DNA of 64,000 nt from an uncultured Paenibacillaceae bacterium (GCA_946478845.1 CAMLDI010000005.1:49921-113920); one strand, 5' to 3'. Shown: positions 8,474 to 18,085, counted from the stretch's first letter. The notes: a model not told the origin generated them from the sequence alone. A program made the numbers and translations.

Positions 8474-8827
8474 TTATACAATATTTTTCCCGATTTCCTC
8501 TCCGATTTTAAGAAGGGAGGTGTAATCTAATGGGTCAAAGGGATAGGAAAGTTTACTCATGATTGTGATATTCCCTATTTTTTCTTCATCGTTATTGGTA
8601 ATAGGAATCTGCATAATAGGCTGACGTGAAATAGATAAAGGCATATCTTCATCTGTTGATGCCATTAATACTGGAACTTCGCCTTCATTTATGTAGATTC
8701 CCACCCATTGAAAATGATGGATGCGATTTAATATTTTTATAAGACGTGGAAACGCGTCTTCCATGGAATTTGTGTGATGGATCAAAGCCAATATCTCAAG
8801 AGAAGCAAGGTCTGTAGATTTGGACAT
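8474..8827 (-). CDS. Short GAF-like domain protein
   Basis: A 117-residue soluble protein. The segment FPRLIKILNRIHHFQWVGIYI and the later QIPITNNDEEKIGNITIMSK look like the first helix and central strands of a GAF domain. It is shorter than a full GAF domain (about 150), so ligand binding is uncertain. The ATG at 8827 follows GGAGGAACC. It heads a two-gene leftward unit with the small membrane protein and is divergent from the methyltransferase gene at 8932. Function unknown. Confidence 0.55.
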   Translation of the reverse strand: MSKSTDLASLEILALIHHTNSMEDAFPRLIKILNRIHHFQWVGIYINEGEVPVLMASTDEDMPLSISRQPIMQIPITNNDEEKIGNITIMSKLSYPFDPLDYTSLLKIGEEIGKNIV

Positions 8828-8931
8828 AGAAAAGGTTCCTCCGTTGAAACATAATTATTATTATTGTAACAAAATGTTCTCTTGTTGTAGTGTAGTAAGT
8901 TATAACATTTTCTATAGAAGGATGGTAATTC

Positions 8932-10320
8932 GTGAAAAAAGTACATAAGAAATCTGGACAAGGCGTTGAATTGCAAGAAGGGCAAGAGATTCTTCTAACC
9001 ATCAAAAGAATCGGCATTAATGGAGAAGGAATTGGTTACTACAAGAAAAAGGTTGTGTTTGTTCCAGGTGCTATACCTGATGAAGTTATAGAAGTAGTAA
9101 TTTCGAAAGTGGAGCGAGGGTTTGCAGAAGGGAAAATTAAAAAAATTAAAAAGAAATCCCCCCATCGCCAAGAAGGGTTCTGTTCGGTGTATGGCATGTG
9201 TGGGGGTTGCCAACTACAACATTTAGCTTATGATCAACAACTCCTTGCGAAAGAAGAGATTATCCGGGACGCTTTTGGAAAATATACAATATTAGAAGAT
9301 CTTCCCCTTCGTCCTATTATGGGAATGGATGACCCTACTGGTTACAGGAATAAGGCCCAGCTTCAAGTGGGTGAACGGGATGGAGACATCATTGCAGGGT
9401 TATATGCTACAGATAGCCATCGTTTAATTGAGACAAAAGAGTGTCCCGTGCAACATCCTCATACCAATGAAATGGTAGGCCAGACTGTTCAGGTTTTGCG
9501 GAAATTAAAGATTTCCCCTTACGATGAAAAAAGGAAAACGGGCGTGGTTCGTACCATTGTAGCAAGGGTGGGATTTGAGACAGGAGAGAAGCAATTAACA
9601 CTTGTGACTGGCACAGACAAGATTCCCCGGGAAAAAGAATTAATCGCAGCACTGAAAGCAAAAATTCCTGGTTTAAAAGGAATTAGCCAAAATATTAATC
9701 GGGAAAAAACTTCATTAATCTTTGGAGGAAAAACCCGTACTTTATGGGGGAATGAACGGATTAATGAATCCCTTGGTACTGTAAAATTTACACTCTCCCC
9801 CCGCTCTTTTTTTCAATTAAATCCTGTTCAAACGATAAAATTATATAATACGGTGAAAGAGGCTGCTGCTCTGACCGGAAAAGAACGTGTTGTGGATGCT
9901 TATTGCGGAGTTGGCACCATTGCACTGTGGTTAGCTCCTAATGCAGGTGAAGTCTGGGGGGTTGAAATGACTCCAGAGGCGGTAGAAGATGCAAAAAACA
10001 ATGCAACATTAAGCGGGATCAAAAATACCAGTTTCTTTGAGGGAAAAGCGGAAGATTGGCTCCCGCGCTGGGTGAAGGAAGGGGTAAAACCGGACGTAGT
10101 GGTGGTTGATCCACCTCGAACAGGTTGTGGGAAACCATTATTAGATGCTGTATTAAAAACCAAACCTTCCCGTTTTGTGTATGTTTCATGCAATCCATCC
10201 AGTTTAGCCAGAGATGTTGCTTATCTTAGGAAAGGTTATCAATTGAAATGGATTCAGCCAGTGGACATGTTCCCTTATACAGGGCACGTGGAGTGCGTAG
10301 TATTGATGTCAAGAGAGTAA
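8932..10320 (+). CDS. rlmD: 23S rRNA (uracil-5-)-methyltransferase, RumA/RlmCD type
   Basis: SAM-dependent enzyme that makes 5-methyluridine in 23S rRNA. It has 462 residues. An N-terminal TRAM RNA-binding domain (about residues 16-75) is followed by iron-sulfur cysteines in CSVYGMCGGCQLQH (C-x5-C-x2-C) and ECPVQH. The C-terminal Rossmann domain has RVVDAYCGVGTIALWLAP for SAM and VVVDPPRTGCGKPLL with YVSCNPSSLARD for catalysis. In B. subtilis the equivalent enzyme methylates two sites, so the exact target cannot be told from sequence. The start is GTG at 8932 after GAAGGA. Confidence 0.88.
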   Translation: MKKVHKKSGQGVELQEGQEILLTIKRIGINGEGIGYYKKKVVFVPGAIPDEVIEVVISKVERGFAEGKIKKIKKKSPHRQEGFCSVYGMCGGCQLQHLAYDQQLLAKEEIIRDAFGKYTILEDLPLRPIMGMDDPTGYRNKAQLQVGERDGDIIAGLYATDSHRLIETKECPVQHPHTNEMVGQTVQVLRKLKISPYDEKRKTGVVRTIVARVGFETGEKQLTLVTGTDKIPREKELIAALKAKIPGLKGISQNINREKTSLIFGGKTRTLWGNERINESLGTVKFTLSPRSFFQLNPVQTIKLYNTVKEAAALTGKERVVDAYCGVGTIALWLAPNAGEVWGVEMTPEAVEDAKNNATLSGIKNTSFFEGKAEDWLPRWVKEGVKPDVVVVDPPRTGCGKPLLDAVLKTKPSRFVYVSCNPSSLARDVAYLRKGYQLKWIQPVDMFPYTGHVECVVLMSRE

Positions 10321-10336
10321 GTCTACTCAACTTAAA

Positions 10337-10376
10337 CCCTCGATATACGTTTATGGGAACATATCGAGGGCTTTTT
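10337..10376 (+). terminator. Terminator of the rRNA methyltransferase gene
   Basis: Ten-bp stem CCCTCGATAT/ATATCGAGGG with a 14-nt loop and a CTTTTT tail. Confidence 0.85.
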
Positions 10377-10454
10377 CTATGGTGTTAAAACAATTCAAAA
10401 TTAGGTAGGGTTGAGTTGACGGATTAGATAACGAGCTCTATATGGTGGAAATCC

Positions 10455-11399
10455 TTATGGAGAGTAATGCAGTATAGTATTTTGCAATTGCTCGCAAATA
10501 TTATCTATGACTTCCTGCGGTTTGATTACTTTTGCATTAGTACCTAACTGAAGAAAAAAAATCGAAACAAAGGCAACCTCGCTCTTATCAATATTCATAT
10601 CAACGTGGCCATGATTTTCATCTGTAACTTTAACATGCGGCTCTAGCCAGGGCTGGCTATTACACTTTCGTATACCTTCTCTAGTCAATTCTGCGTACAA
10701 ATGAATAGGCTCATTGGGTTCTTGTACTGTAAGATTTCCCAGCCAGTTATCAAGATTGATACCGGAGTTATACTTTTTTTGTGTATTTTTCAATGTTAAA
10801 ATACGGTCCAGGCGAAAAACTCGGATTTCATCATGGCTTAAGTCAAAAGCAGGCATATACCAGAATCCATCATAGGCATACACACCGATAGGAGATATCT
10901 CTCTATTAGTGTTTTTGTGTTTTGATTGATACTCGATATCAAGTATATGATTCTCCAAAGCAGCTTCTATGATTTCCCTTAGAAATGGAGAAGGAATGCC
11001 TCTTTTTTTGTTCCAGAAGGATAAAACAGAATCAAGATTATCTATTTTGTTTCTTGTGTCAGATGGAAGATTTGCATATAATTTTCTGGAAACAGATTTC
11101 ATATCAATTTCAAAGGGCAACGATTTATAATACTTAAGGGATTGAAAAGCAAAAAAGATGGCAAAGGCTTCATTTTCGTTAAAAATAATAGGTGGTAGTG
11201 CTCTATTATCAAGCATACGATAGCCACCGTAACGACCAGGTTCAGTATAGAGCGGAACACCCATCTCACTTAATTCCATCAGATATCTATGGGCTGTTCG
11301 TACTGAAACATGAAATTCATGCGCTACATCCTCAGCAGTAAAATTACGCTTGGTATTAACATACATGATCAAATCAAACAATAATTTTGTCTTAGACAT
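10455..11399 (-). CDS. HTH-WYL-type transcriptional regulator (YafY family)
   Basis: A 314-residue DNA-binding regulator. The N-terminal winged helix is at about residues 18-60 (FTAEDVAHEFHVSVRTAHRYL), followed by GVPLYTEPGRYGGYRML typical of the DeoR/YafY class. The central region YQSKHKNTNREISPIGVYAY and GFWYMPAFDLSHDEIRVFRL is the WYL-type ligand domain, with FWYMPA in place of the canonical WYL triad. It is divergent from the oxidoreductase gene at 11488, and a perfect palindrome lies between the starts, so it probably controls that gene and itself. The ATG has AAGGAGTG before it. Confidence 0.85.
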   Translation of the reverse strand: MSKTKLLFDLIMYVNTKRNFTAEDVAHEFHVSVRTAHRYLMELSEMGVPLYTEPGRYGGYRMLDNRALPPIIFNENEAFAIFFAFQSLKYYKSLPFEIDMKSVSRKLYANLPSDTRNKIDNLDSVLSFWNKKRGIPSPFLREIIEAALENHILDIEYQSKHKNTNREISPIGVYAYDGFWYMPAFDLSHDEIRVFRLDRILTLKNTQKKYNSGINLDNWLGNLTVQEPNEPIHLYAELTREGIRKCNSQPWLEPHVKVTDENHGHVDMNIDKSEVAFVSIFFLQLGTNAKVIKPQEVIDNICEQLQNTILHYSP

Positions 11400-11414
11400 T
11401 TTTTCACTCCTTCT

Positions 11415-11443
11415 AAAACCATGACAATATTTGTCATGGTTTT
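11415..11443. promoter_or_regulatory. Perfect 12-bp palindromic operator
   Basis: AAAACCATGACA and TGTCATGGTTTT are exact reverse complements separated by 5 bp. The site lies between the divergent WYL regulator and oxidoreductase genes and includes the -35 box of the latter. Confidence 0.65.
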
Positions 11444-11458
11444 AATGTATACTATTAT
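11431..11458 (+). promoter_or_regulatory. Promoter of the oxidoreductase gene
   Basis: TTGTCA (11431-11436), 16-bp spacer, TATTAT (11453-11458), 30 bp before the ATG. The -35 box lies in the right arm of the palindrome. Confidence 0.5.
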
Positions 11459-11487
11459 TTATAAATTATCAAGAGGAGGAAGATTAA

Positions 11488-12441
11488 ATGAAGGCTGTAG
11501 TAATTGATAGATTTGGAGGCCCTGATGAACTGGTGATGAGAGATGTTCCGGTTCCCAGCATTGATGATGATGATGTGCTTATTAAAGTTGAGTACGCAGG
11601 AGTTGGACAGTGGGATATTTTTGAGATGGAAGGCGGTTATGATGAAATGTTGGGATTGCATTCGGAATTTCCGTATATTTTAGGTTCGGAAGGTTCCGGT
11701 ACTATTTATGCCAAGGGGAAGAATGTAGACCGGTTTGCTATAGGAGATAAGGTTTACGCCCCAGGTTTTCTTAATCCCAAAGGTGGTTTTTATGCAGAAT
11801 TTGTTGCTATAGATTCAAAATATGTATCTCTCATTCCCAACTCAATAATAGATAAAGAAGCCAGCGTTATCTCTGGAGTTGGATTAACTGCCCTGCGCGG
11901 ACTTGAGGATGTATTAAAACTTAAGAAAGATGAATCAATTATGATTTTTGGTGCCGGTGGAGGAATTGGACACTTAGCTGTGCAGCTTGCACTGAATATG
12001 GGAGCCAGGGTATTTGCGATAGTATCAGGTGAAGATGGAGTGGCTATGCTAAGAAAGCTCGGTGTTGGGGCTGTAGTGGACGGACGCAAAGACGATGTGC
12101 TGTCAGCTGCAAGGGAATTTGCACCAGCGGGTTTTGATACTGCGCTGTTTACTGCTGGAGGTGAACTTGCAAACTCTTTAGTTCAGTGGGTTTGTGCCGG
12201 TGGACGTATAGCATATCCAAATGGAATATATCCTATTCCAGATACAAGACCAGATATTAGTTTAACTGGCTATAATGGCGAACCCGAACCGGAGATTATA
12301 CAAAGATTAAATAATTGGATCAGTTCAGGTAAATTAAAAGTTCATATAAATGAAGTGTTCTTATTGAAAGATGCTTATAAAGCACATATGACTCTCAAGG
12401 ATCATTATGTAGGTAAACTTTGCTTTAAAGTTAATGATTAG
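11488..12441 (+). CDS. NADPH:quinone reductase-like zinc-free MDR oxidoreductase
   Basis: A 317-residue member of the medium-chain dehydrogenase/reductase superfamily, quinone oxidoreductase branch. The N-terminal GroES-like domain has FPYILGSEGSGTI and IGDKVYAPGF; the nucleotide-binding domain has IMIFGAGGGIGHLAVQLAL. The Cys/His ligands of zinc alcohol dehydrogenases are absent. It probably reduces an enone or quinone with NADPH. The ATG has an AGAGGAGG site. The adjacent divergent WYL regulator suggests induction by a small molecule, perhaps a reactive electrophile, though that is inference. Confidence 0.8.
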   Translation: MKAVVIDRFGGPDELVMRDVPVPSIDDDDVLIKVEYAGVGQWDIFEMEGGYDEMLGLHSEFPYILGSEGSGTIYAKGKNVDRFAIGDKVYAPGFLNPKGGFYAEFVAIDSKYVSLIPNSIIDKEASVISGVGLTALRGLEDVLKLKKDESIMIFGAGGGIGHLAVQLALNMGARVFAIVSGEDGVAMLRKLGVGAVVDGRKDDVLSAAREFAPAGFDTALFTAGGELANSLVQWVCAGGRIAYPNGIYPIPDTRPDISLTGYNGEPEPEIIQRLNNWISSGKLKVHINEVFLLKDAYKAHMTLKDHYVGKLCFKVND

Positions 12442-12502
12442 AAAGTGCACTCCCTTCCATAGCGCCTGAAGATATATAGAAAGTCAACATATTAAAATTT
12501 TT

Positions 12503-12519
12503 ATAATTTTTTATATTTG
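12503..12519 (+). repeat. 17-bp AT-rich repeat, copy in front of the response regulator
   Basis: ATAATTTTTTATATTTG occurs here, 62 bp before the response regulator ATG, and again at 14459-14475 before the ABC exporter. A shorter version (TTTTTTATATTTGA) is at 14426-14439. It may be a binding site of the response regulator. Confidence 0.45.
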
Positions 12520-12580
12520 ATTTATATTTATTTCAGATTAATTTGGTATAACTATAGGAAAAGCAGTTAAGAGGTAAGAA

Positions 12581-13288
12581 ATGGAGAAGACAGTTTTAGT
12601 TGTTGATGATGACCAAGATATTGTCAAGCTAATCACGCAAAGTTTAAAATACGAACAATTTGCAGTTATACCGGCCTATTCAGGGAAAGAGGCTCTGGCT
12701 ATACTTGAACAAAATGACATCGATTTTGTAGTGCTCGATATCATGATGCCGGAAATGGACGGACTGGAAGTCTGCAGGAACATCCGAAACACATATAATA
12801 TTCCCATCTTGTTTTTAAGTGCGCGCGACAAAGAAATTGATAAGATTATCGGGCTGGAAATAGGCGCAGACGATTATATGACCAAACCCTTCAGTATTCA
12901 GGAACTTACCTCCCGGATTAAAGCTCATTTCCGAAAGGTTGACCGCTTGTATAAAGAATGGAGCGGATATAACCAGGAAACTGAGACAACTACTCTGACT
13001 ATTGTTTCACCATTGGTGTTAAATGAGAAGACTTTTGAAGCCTTTTTAAATAAGCAAAGGATTGATCTGTCTACCAAGGAATTTCAGATCTTATCTTTTC
13101 TCATGCAACATCCTAATAACGTCTTAACCCGTGAGCAGATTTACGAAAATGTGTGGGGGGACGAATATGGAGATCTGAACACTGTTACGGTCCATATCAA
13201 AAATATCCGGAAAAAACTGGGCGCTCAGTATGATTTTATTAAAACCATTTGGGGGGTCGGCTATAAATATGTTGAAGGGAGCGAATGA
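12581..13288 (+). CDS. OmpR/PhoB-family response regulator
   Basis: A 235-residue DNA-binding response regulator. The receiver domain carries acidic residues D9-D11, phosphoacceptor Asp53 in VVLDIMMPEMDG and Lys in MTKPF. The C-terminal winged helix (about 140-232) ends with DLNTVTVHIKNIRKKLG and FIKTIWGVGYKYV. The stop overlaps the kinase ATG (ATGA), so the two are translated together. It probably controls the ABC exporter downstream as well as its own operon, given the shared 17-bp repeat. Confidence 0.9.
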   Translation: MEKTVLVVDDDQDIVKLITQSLKYEQFAVIPAYSGKEALAILEQNDIDFVVLDIMMPEMDGLEVCRNIRNTYNIPILFLSARDKEIDKIIGLEIGADDYMTKPFSIQELTSRIKAHFRKVDRLYKEWSGYNQETETTTLTIVSPLVLNEKTFEAFLNKQRIDLSTKEFQILSFLMQHPNNVLTREQIYENVWGDEYGDLNTVTVHIKNIRKKLGAQYDFIKTIWGVGYKYVEGSE

Positions 13289-14343
13289 ATATGAAGCTGA
13301 AAATCAAGCTTCCTTTACTGTTTTTGCTGATGTTTCTATTGATTGTCGTTTCCGGCGCTTTATATCTAAATATCCTTGGAGTACATGAAAAGCCTTCATC
13401 GATAAGAAAAATATCAAGTTCGGAACATGTGCAAGTGCTTCTTTTTGTGCTTATTGTAGCAGGCCTTATATTTGCTATTTTAACAACGTATTTTCATTTT
13501 AATATAACAAAACCGATTCAGGTACTTAATATAAGGCTTAAAAGCGTAAACATAGGGCGTACGATTACCTCCTTATACTCAAAAAGGAAGGATGAAATTG
13601 GAGAACTGTACACTCATTTTAATGAGATGGAGGAAAGGCTTCATCAGGCGCACAAGGAGCAGATTGATATGATTGCCGCCATAGCTCACGATTTGAAAAC
13701 TCCATTGACTACTATAAATGGATTTGTGGAACTGCTGGCGATGCAGAAAAATCTTTCCGAAAGAGAAAAGCAGGAATATTATGAGCTTATTCTAAAGAAA
13801 TCAAAGCATATCGCAGAACTGATCAACAGTTTTTCTGCGTTTACCAAGGGTGCGCTTGAATTGGAAATGATAGAAACGAAACCAGTAGAGGTATTGAAAC
13901 TTTTTGAAAACATTGCTGGGGAGTATGAAATCGAATTATCCGGGCTTGATTATGAACTGAACTGGAAACATTCCTTCAGCGCAAACCAACGCATAATGAT
14001 TAACGAACACATGATACGCCGTGTTTTCGGGAATCTTTTCAGCAATGCCGTTAGATACGGTGAAAGGAAAGATTTGAAAGTTTATATGAGCGGCTATATT
14101 CAGGGGCACTATGCATGTTTTCAGGTGGAGGACAATGGCATAGGAGTGCCGGATAATGAATTGCCTTCCTTGTTTCTAAAATTTTTTACTATTGATAAGT
14201 CAAGGCAAAGTAAAAACGGTGGTACAGGACTTGGCTTGGCAAGCTGTAAATCCATTATTGAACATCACGGCGGTGAAATTTGCGCGTTTCATTCAGATTA
14301 TGGGGGCTTGGGAATCCGGTTTACCCTTCCGCTTGCAGTATAA
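13285..14343 (+). CDS. Sensor histidine kinase with minimal extracellular loop
   Basis: A 352-residue membrane kinase. Two membrane helices (about 9-31 and 49-70) are joined by only about 18 residues, so there is no extracytoplasmic sensor domain, as in intramembrane-sensing kinases. A HAMP segment (about 71-125) precedes the HisKA motif AAIAHDLKTPLTTINGF with His135. The ATPase domain has NLFSNAVRYG, VEDNGIGVP and GGTGLGLASCKSI. Such kinases often watch a neighbouring ABC transporter, and one starts 236 bp downstream. Confidence 0.9.
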   Translation: MNMKLKIKLPLLFLLMFLLIVVSGALYLNILGVHEKPSSIRKISSSEHVQVLLFVLIVAGLIFAILTTYFHFNITKPIQVLNIRLKSVNIGRTITSLYSKRKDEIGELYTHFNEMEERLHQAHKEQIDMIAAIAHDLKTPLTTINGFVELLAMQKNLSEREKQEYYELILKKSKHIAELINSFSAFTKGALELEMIETKPVEVLKLFENIAGEYEIELSGLDYELNWKHSFSANQRIMINEHMIRRVFGNLFSNAVRYGERKDLKVYMSGYIQGHYACFQVEDNGIGVPDNELPSLFLKFFTIDKSRQSKNGGTGLGLASCKSIIEHHGGEICAFHSDYGGLGIRFTLPLAV

Positions 14344-14385
14344 AAAATTGGTGCTGTTAAACAGATAATTAAATGAATATCAAAG

Positions 14386-14430
14386 GGAAAAGGGGCTGAC
14401 CCAAAAGGTTTTAGGGCAGCCTCTTTTTTT
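14386..14430 (+). terminator. Terminator of the two-component operon
   Basis: An imperfect stem, GGGGCTGACCC with GGGCAGCCTC, then eight T. It separates the kinase gene from the ABC operon. Confidence 0.75.
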
Positions 14431-14458
14431 TATATTTGAGCTTATTATTCATTACTTC

Positions 14459-14475
14459 ATAATTTTTTATATTTG
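14459..14475 (+). repeat. 17-bp AT-rich repeat, copy in front of the ABC exporter
   Basis: Exact second copy of the 12503-12519 sequence, about 105 bp before the ABC ATPase start. It is followed by TTTTACAAATATTTATTTT, which resembles but does not match the sequence after the first copy. Confidence 0.45.
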
Positions 14476-14579
14476 TTTTACAAATATTTATTTTCTTTTT
14501 ATCAGCGTTTTATCTCTACCCTGCATCATTTGTTTAGAACAGATGAAGAACGATTAAATCTCAGAAGGGAGAAGAATTA

Positions 14580-15329
14580 ATGAAAAAATCTGGAAAGTTT
14601 ACAGACATAGAAGCCTTAATCGACCTGCAGCAAGTCGTCAAGACCTACGAGTCTACATCCCAGCCTTTCACCGCACTTCAAGGCATCAGCCTGCAGATCC
14701 GGGAGGGCGAGTTTGTCGCTGTGGTCGGTAAATCTGGCAGCGGTAAGACAACGCTGATGAACCTCCTGGCGGGCATCGACCGGCCTACCAGCGGAGTGGT
14801 TACAGTTGCCGGTACGCAGCTGCATTCGCTGTCGGAGTCACAGATTGCGGAGTGGAGAGGTCGGACAATCGGTCTGGTTTTCCAGTTCTTTCAGTTGCTT
14901 CCAACCTTGACGGTAGTCGAGAACGTAATGCTGCCGATGGACTTCGCAAAGATCGTTCCGGCAACTAAACGCCAATCCAAAGCGCTGGAGCTTTTGGATA
15001 GGGTCGGTATCAAGGATAAGGCCAACAAGTTGCCTACAACTCTGTCAGGTGGAGAACAACAACGAGCAGCCATTGCCCGGGCGCTGGCCAATGATCCACC
15101 AATCCTGCTGGCAGACGAGCCGACCGGCAACCTCGATTCGGTGACCAGCGAGGCGGTTATGGAGTTGTTCGCCGACTTGAACGCTGAGGGGCGCACCATC
15201 CTGGTGGTGACCCATGAGCAAGATGTCATGCGTTCCATCAAGCGTCAGGTGGTGTTGATGGACGGCCGCATCGCCAATGGGAACCAGACAGGAACGGAGC
15301 AGTTGGAGTCAACGGAGGTGAGATCATGA
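14580..15329 (+). CDS. MacB/LolD-type ABC transporter ATP-binding protein
   Basis: A 249-residue ATPase for the FtsX-type permease encoded next. Walker A is [17 protein letters not shown], signature [17 protein letters not shown], Walker [13 protein letters not shown] and the switch His in VVTHEQDVM; the DEPTGNLD form is typical of the MacB/LolD/FtsE subfamily. G/C is unusually high here: 38 of 60 bases at 15061-15120, against 19 of 60 at 12601-12660. The stop overlaps the permease ATG (ATGA). The ATG follows AGAAGGGAG. The base composition suggests acquisition from a higher-GC donor. Confidence 0.9.
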   Translation: MKKSGKFTDIEALIDLQQVVKTYESTSQPFTALQGISLQIREGEFVAVVGKSGSGKTTLMNLLAGIDRPTSGVVTVAGTQLHSLSESQIAEWRGRTIGLVFQFFQLLPTLTVVENVMLPMDFAKIVPATKRQSKALELLDRVGIKDKANKLPTTLSGGEQQRAAIARALANDPPILLADEPTGNLDSVTSEAVMELFADLNAEGRTILVVTHEQDVMRSIKRQVVLMDGRIANGNQTGTEQLESTEVRS

Positions 15330-17773
15330 CACGGCTGTTGTTCGTCAAGCTGCTCAGGGATATGCGAGGGACCTGGGGACGAATCGTGTTGATGGTTCTT
15401 GCTTTGAGCATTACGATGGTTATGTTCAGTGGGGTGTTATATACATGGGGCATTGCCAGCCGGGATATCTCGAGTGCCTACCTGGGTACTAATCCGGCGT
15501 CGGCAACGATTCTCTTTGAACCTGAGCGGAGTGTTGAAGACATGGCGGCCATTGCAGCAGAAGCCCGTAAGCGACCAGGTGTCATTGATACTGCCGCACG
15601 TACCCAGTTTACACTTCAGGTACAGAAAAAAGGCGGCGGGTGGGCGGCGAACACACTCCAGATCTTCGTCTCTGCACCCGATGACCCGATGAGGATAGAA
15701 TCCTTCAAGGTCGAGCAGGGGAGTTGGCCTGCAGCCGCAGGAGAGATCTTGCTTGATCGCACCTCGCTTGAGCTGCTGAAACTGAAGGTTGGAGATGATG
15801 TGGTTGTTCGTGCACCAAACGGTACACCTACTTCACTTCGTATCAGCGGGGTAGTATACTATCCCGGTCTGGCACCTTCAGAACAGGAACAGAAGGCACA
15901 CGGTTTTATTACTACAGCATCGTTGCCTGTCCTGGGAGTGCCCGTAGCTCTGGATGCACTCAAGATTCAGGTCGCCGACCAGCCGGGCCTGACCATACCG
16001 AGCCGTAACCGGGATGTTATTGTATCAGCCGCGCGTAATCTTGCCGATTGGCTGCAGCAAACCTATGGTGTAGATGTCCACGAGATTCAAGTCCCAACGC
16101 CCTATGCTCATCCACACCAAGCGCAAACAGACTCGGTTCTGCTTGGGCTGCTTGCCTTTGGCATAGCCGGCATGCTGCTCAGTGCGATACTTGTCGCTAC
16201 CATGCTCAATGGACTGTTTACTCAGCAAACTCCTCAGATTGGGATTATGAAGGCCATCGGTGCGGGGTCCATCCGGGTGATGCAAATGTACCTGTTGATG
16301 ACGTTGGTGATAGCTGTCACATCTACCGCCCTTGCTATTATTCCTGGTATCCTCATTAGCCGCGCTTTTGCTCCTGTTGTTCTTACGATGTTGGGCATAG
16401 ATGTCGAGAGCTTTACAGCTCCATTGTGGATGTATATGGTGGTTATCGCTGTTGGTGTCGGCACGCCGCTTTTATTCTCTCTGGCATCGTTGGTAAAGAT
16501 TAGCCGCATTACAGTCCGAGAGGCACTCGATTATCACGGCGTCGAACGACGCAAGGACATCCCGACACGCTTTGATGCCGGATTTGGCTGGTTGCGGGGA
16601 CTTAATCGAACGGTACTTATGGCATTCCGTAACATTTTCCGGCGACGTCCCCGGTTTCTGCTATCCGTCGGGCTTCTAGCCAGTGCTGGTGCCGTGTTTG
16701 TCTCAGGGATGTCCACCATGGCCGGCTTCCAGGAATATCTAGAGCAAAACAAGGAGTCGCGCAATTGGGACGTCGAGGTGCGGCTTGCTGTTATCGATCA
16801 GGTTCCGGCAGGCACATTGGCAAACTTAGTGAAAAAAATACCCAACGTGACCCATGTGGAGGGATTGAGCAATGTAAAAACAAGCTTCATTCCGTCCGGA
16901 CAACAGTTCAACGTTACCAGTACCTATCCTGACCAGGGACATGGCAGTATTGCAATAACCGTCGTCCCCCCGGACAGCTCACTCATAGCTCCGCCACCTC
17001 TCCTGGAAGGCCGCTGGCTGCGTTCCGGCGAAACAGGTACTGTTGTAGTAAGTCAGGATATGCTTACAAAAGACCTCCCAGGCGTCCGTAACGGAGACAC
17101 AATTCAGCTGGCAATCGACGGACGTCCCACCAGTTGGCAGGTTGTTGGCATCGCCGGCTCTGGCAAAGGCATCTTCATAACCGAAAAAGGTTTTAAGATA
17201 GTTAACGGTGTGAGCCAACCCAATCTGCTTCGCATCGTGACAGATAAACATGATGAGACGACCCGAACAGCCGTGGCTCAAGCGGTCGACAGTACCCTCA
17301 CAGATGCTGGAATCGTGGTGCAATCTTCCGAGTCTGTCAGCCGTTCCGCAGCTTCCGATGCCGGTCACATGCTCCCCCTCATCCTGGTCTTTCTGGGACT
17401 CTCCATTGCTATAGGGGTAGTTGGGTTTGCCGGCCTGTCCTCAACAATGAGCGCCAACGTGCTTGAGCGAACCCGTGAGTTCGGCGTAATGAGTGCAATT
17501 GGGGCGCCCGCCTCCACTGTGCGCCGTATCATCGTTCTTGAAGGCATCTTTATAGCTGTGGTAAGTTGCGTGATAGCGGCCATTCCTGCTCCTCTTCTCA
17601 CGGCAGTAATGGGCAATATAATGCCTATGCCCACGAAGATGCCTTTCCAGATCTCGGTACTGGGAGTTGTCATTTGGATTATCGTAGTTATACTTGGTGC
17701 AGCGTTGGCTACCTTGGCACCCGCATATCGGGCATCCAAGTTGACTGTTCGTGAAGCCCTCGCATACTTATAA
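15326..17773 (+). CDS. FtsX-like ABC transporter permease, two FtsX domains
   Basis: An 815-residue membrane protein. An N-terminal helix (about 18-45) is followed by a large extracytoplasmic domain, three helices (about 265-395), a further helix near 445-470, a second extracytoplasmic domain and three C-terminal helices (about 680-810). The repeated [18 protein letters not shown] and [19 protein letters not shown] mark two FtsX domains. Members export peptides or lipoproteins or act mechanically in resistance to peptide antibiotics; this substrate is unknown. It shares the high-GC composition of the ATPase gene. Confidence 0.87.
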   Translation: MTRLLFVKLLRDMRGTWGRIVLMVLALSITMVMFSGVLYTWGIASRDISSAYLGTNPASATILFEPERSVEDMAAIAAEARKRPGVIDTAARTQFTLQVQKKGGGWAANTLQIFVSAPDDPMRIESFKVEQGSWPAAAGEILLDRTSLELLKLKVGDDVVVRAPNGTPTSLRISGVVYYPGLAPSEQEQKAHGFITTASLPVLGVPVALDALKIQVADQPGLTIPSRNRDVIVSAARNLADWLQQTYGVDVHEIQVPTPYAHPHQAQTDSVLLGLLAFGIAGMLLSAILVATMLNGLFTQQTPQIGIMKAIGAGSIRVMQMYLLMTLVIAVTSTALAIIPGILISRAFAPVVLTMLGIDVESFTAPLWMYMVVIAVGVGTPLLFSLASLVKISRITVREALDYHGVERRKDIPTRFDAGFGWLRGLNRTVLMAFRNIFRRRPRFLLSVGLLASAGAVFVSGMSTMAGFQEYLEQNKESRNWDVEVRLAVIDQVPAGTLANLVKKIPNVTHVEGLSNVKTSFIPSGQQFNVTSTYPDQGHGSIAITVVPPDSSLIAPPPLLEGRWLRSGETGTVVVSQDMLTKDLPGVRNGDTIQLAIDGRPTSWQVVGIAGSGKGIFITEKGFKIVNGVSQPNLLRIVTDKHDETTRTAVAQAVDSTLTDAGIVVQSSESVSRSAASDAGHMLPLILVFLGLSIAIGVVGFAGLSSTMSANVLERTREFGVMSAIGAPASTVRRIIVLEGIFIAVVSCVIAAIPAPLLTAVMGNIMPMPTKMPFQISVLGVVIWIIVVILGAALATLAPAYRASKLTVREALAYL

Positions 17774-17789
17774 GGAGGAGGAAAAGGCT

Positions 17790-17924
17790 ATGAAGACCAA
17801 AAAAGCTATAATAGTGATTATTTGTGTAGTAATCGTACTTGTTTGTTTATACCTTGGTGCAAGCTGGTTGATTGATCAAATGCAATCCGGTCAAATGCCG
17901 GGCCACTTTCGCCCGCCTCACTAG
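17790..17924 (+). CDS. 44-residue single-pass membrane peptide
   Basis: A short gene with a strong AAGGAGGAGG site seven bases before its ATG, 16 bp after the permease stop. The product starts MKTKK, has one hydrophobic helix (about residues 6-26, AIIVIICVVIVLVCLYLG) and a polar tail ending MPGHFRPPH. Unlike the permease gene its first half is A/T-rich. Its place as third gene of the exporter operon suggests an accessory subunit or a small modulator; it does not look like a bacteriocin precursor. No family recognised. Confidence 0.65.
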   Translation: MKTKKAIIVIICVVIVLVCLYLGASWLIDQMQSGQMPGHFRPPH

Positions 17925-18085
17925 AACCAATGCGTTGTGAGGCTGACTTTGGCATCTTTAATTTGGCCATTTTACAAGTTCGGTAGGGGTTATAAAGTCT
18001 TACCGTTTAGACGCCTTCATAGGCCTTGCCTGCCCTTCCTTATAAGAATACTGTTACTGAAATAGAGGAATCGATAAAAAGTCGC
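17925..18085. other. Intergenic stretch without a recognisable gene
   Basis: Between the 44-residue peptide gene and the terminator at 18086. No open frame with a ribosome site, no repeat and no promoter stand out. Confidence 0.4.

Noticed and set aside
8869..8911. Inverted repeat AAAATGTT/AACATTTT between the GAF-like and methyltransferase genes
   Set aside because: Eight A/T-rich bases 25 bp apart are expected by chance in this composition; no further support.
8782..9017. Leftward frames across the start of the rRNA methyltransferase gene
   Set aside because: Antisense to a strongly supported gene, with low-complexity Asn/Thr runs.
16025..17739. Several 60-130-codon frames inside the FtsX permease gene
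   Set aside because: High G/C creates long chance frames; none has a ribosome site, and the permease frame is complete.
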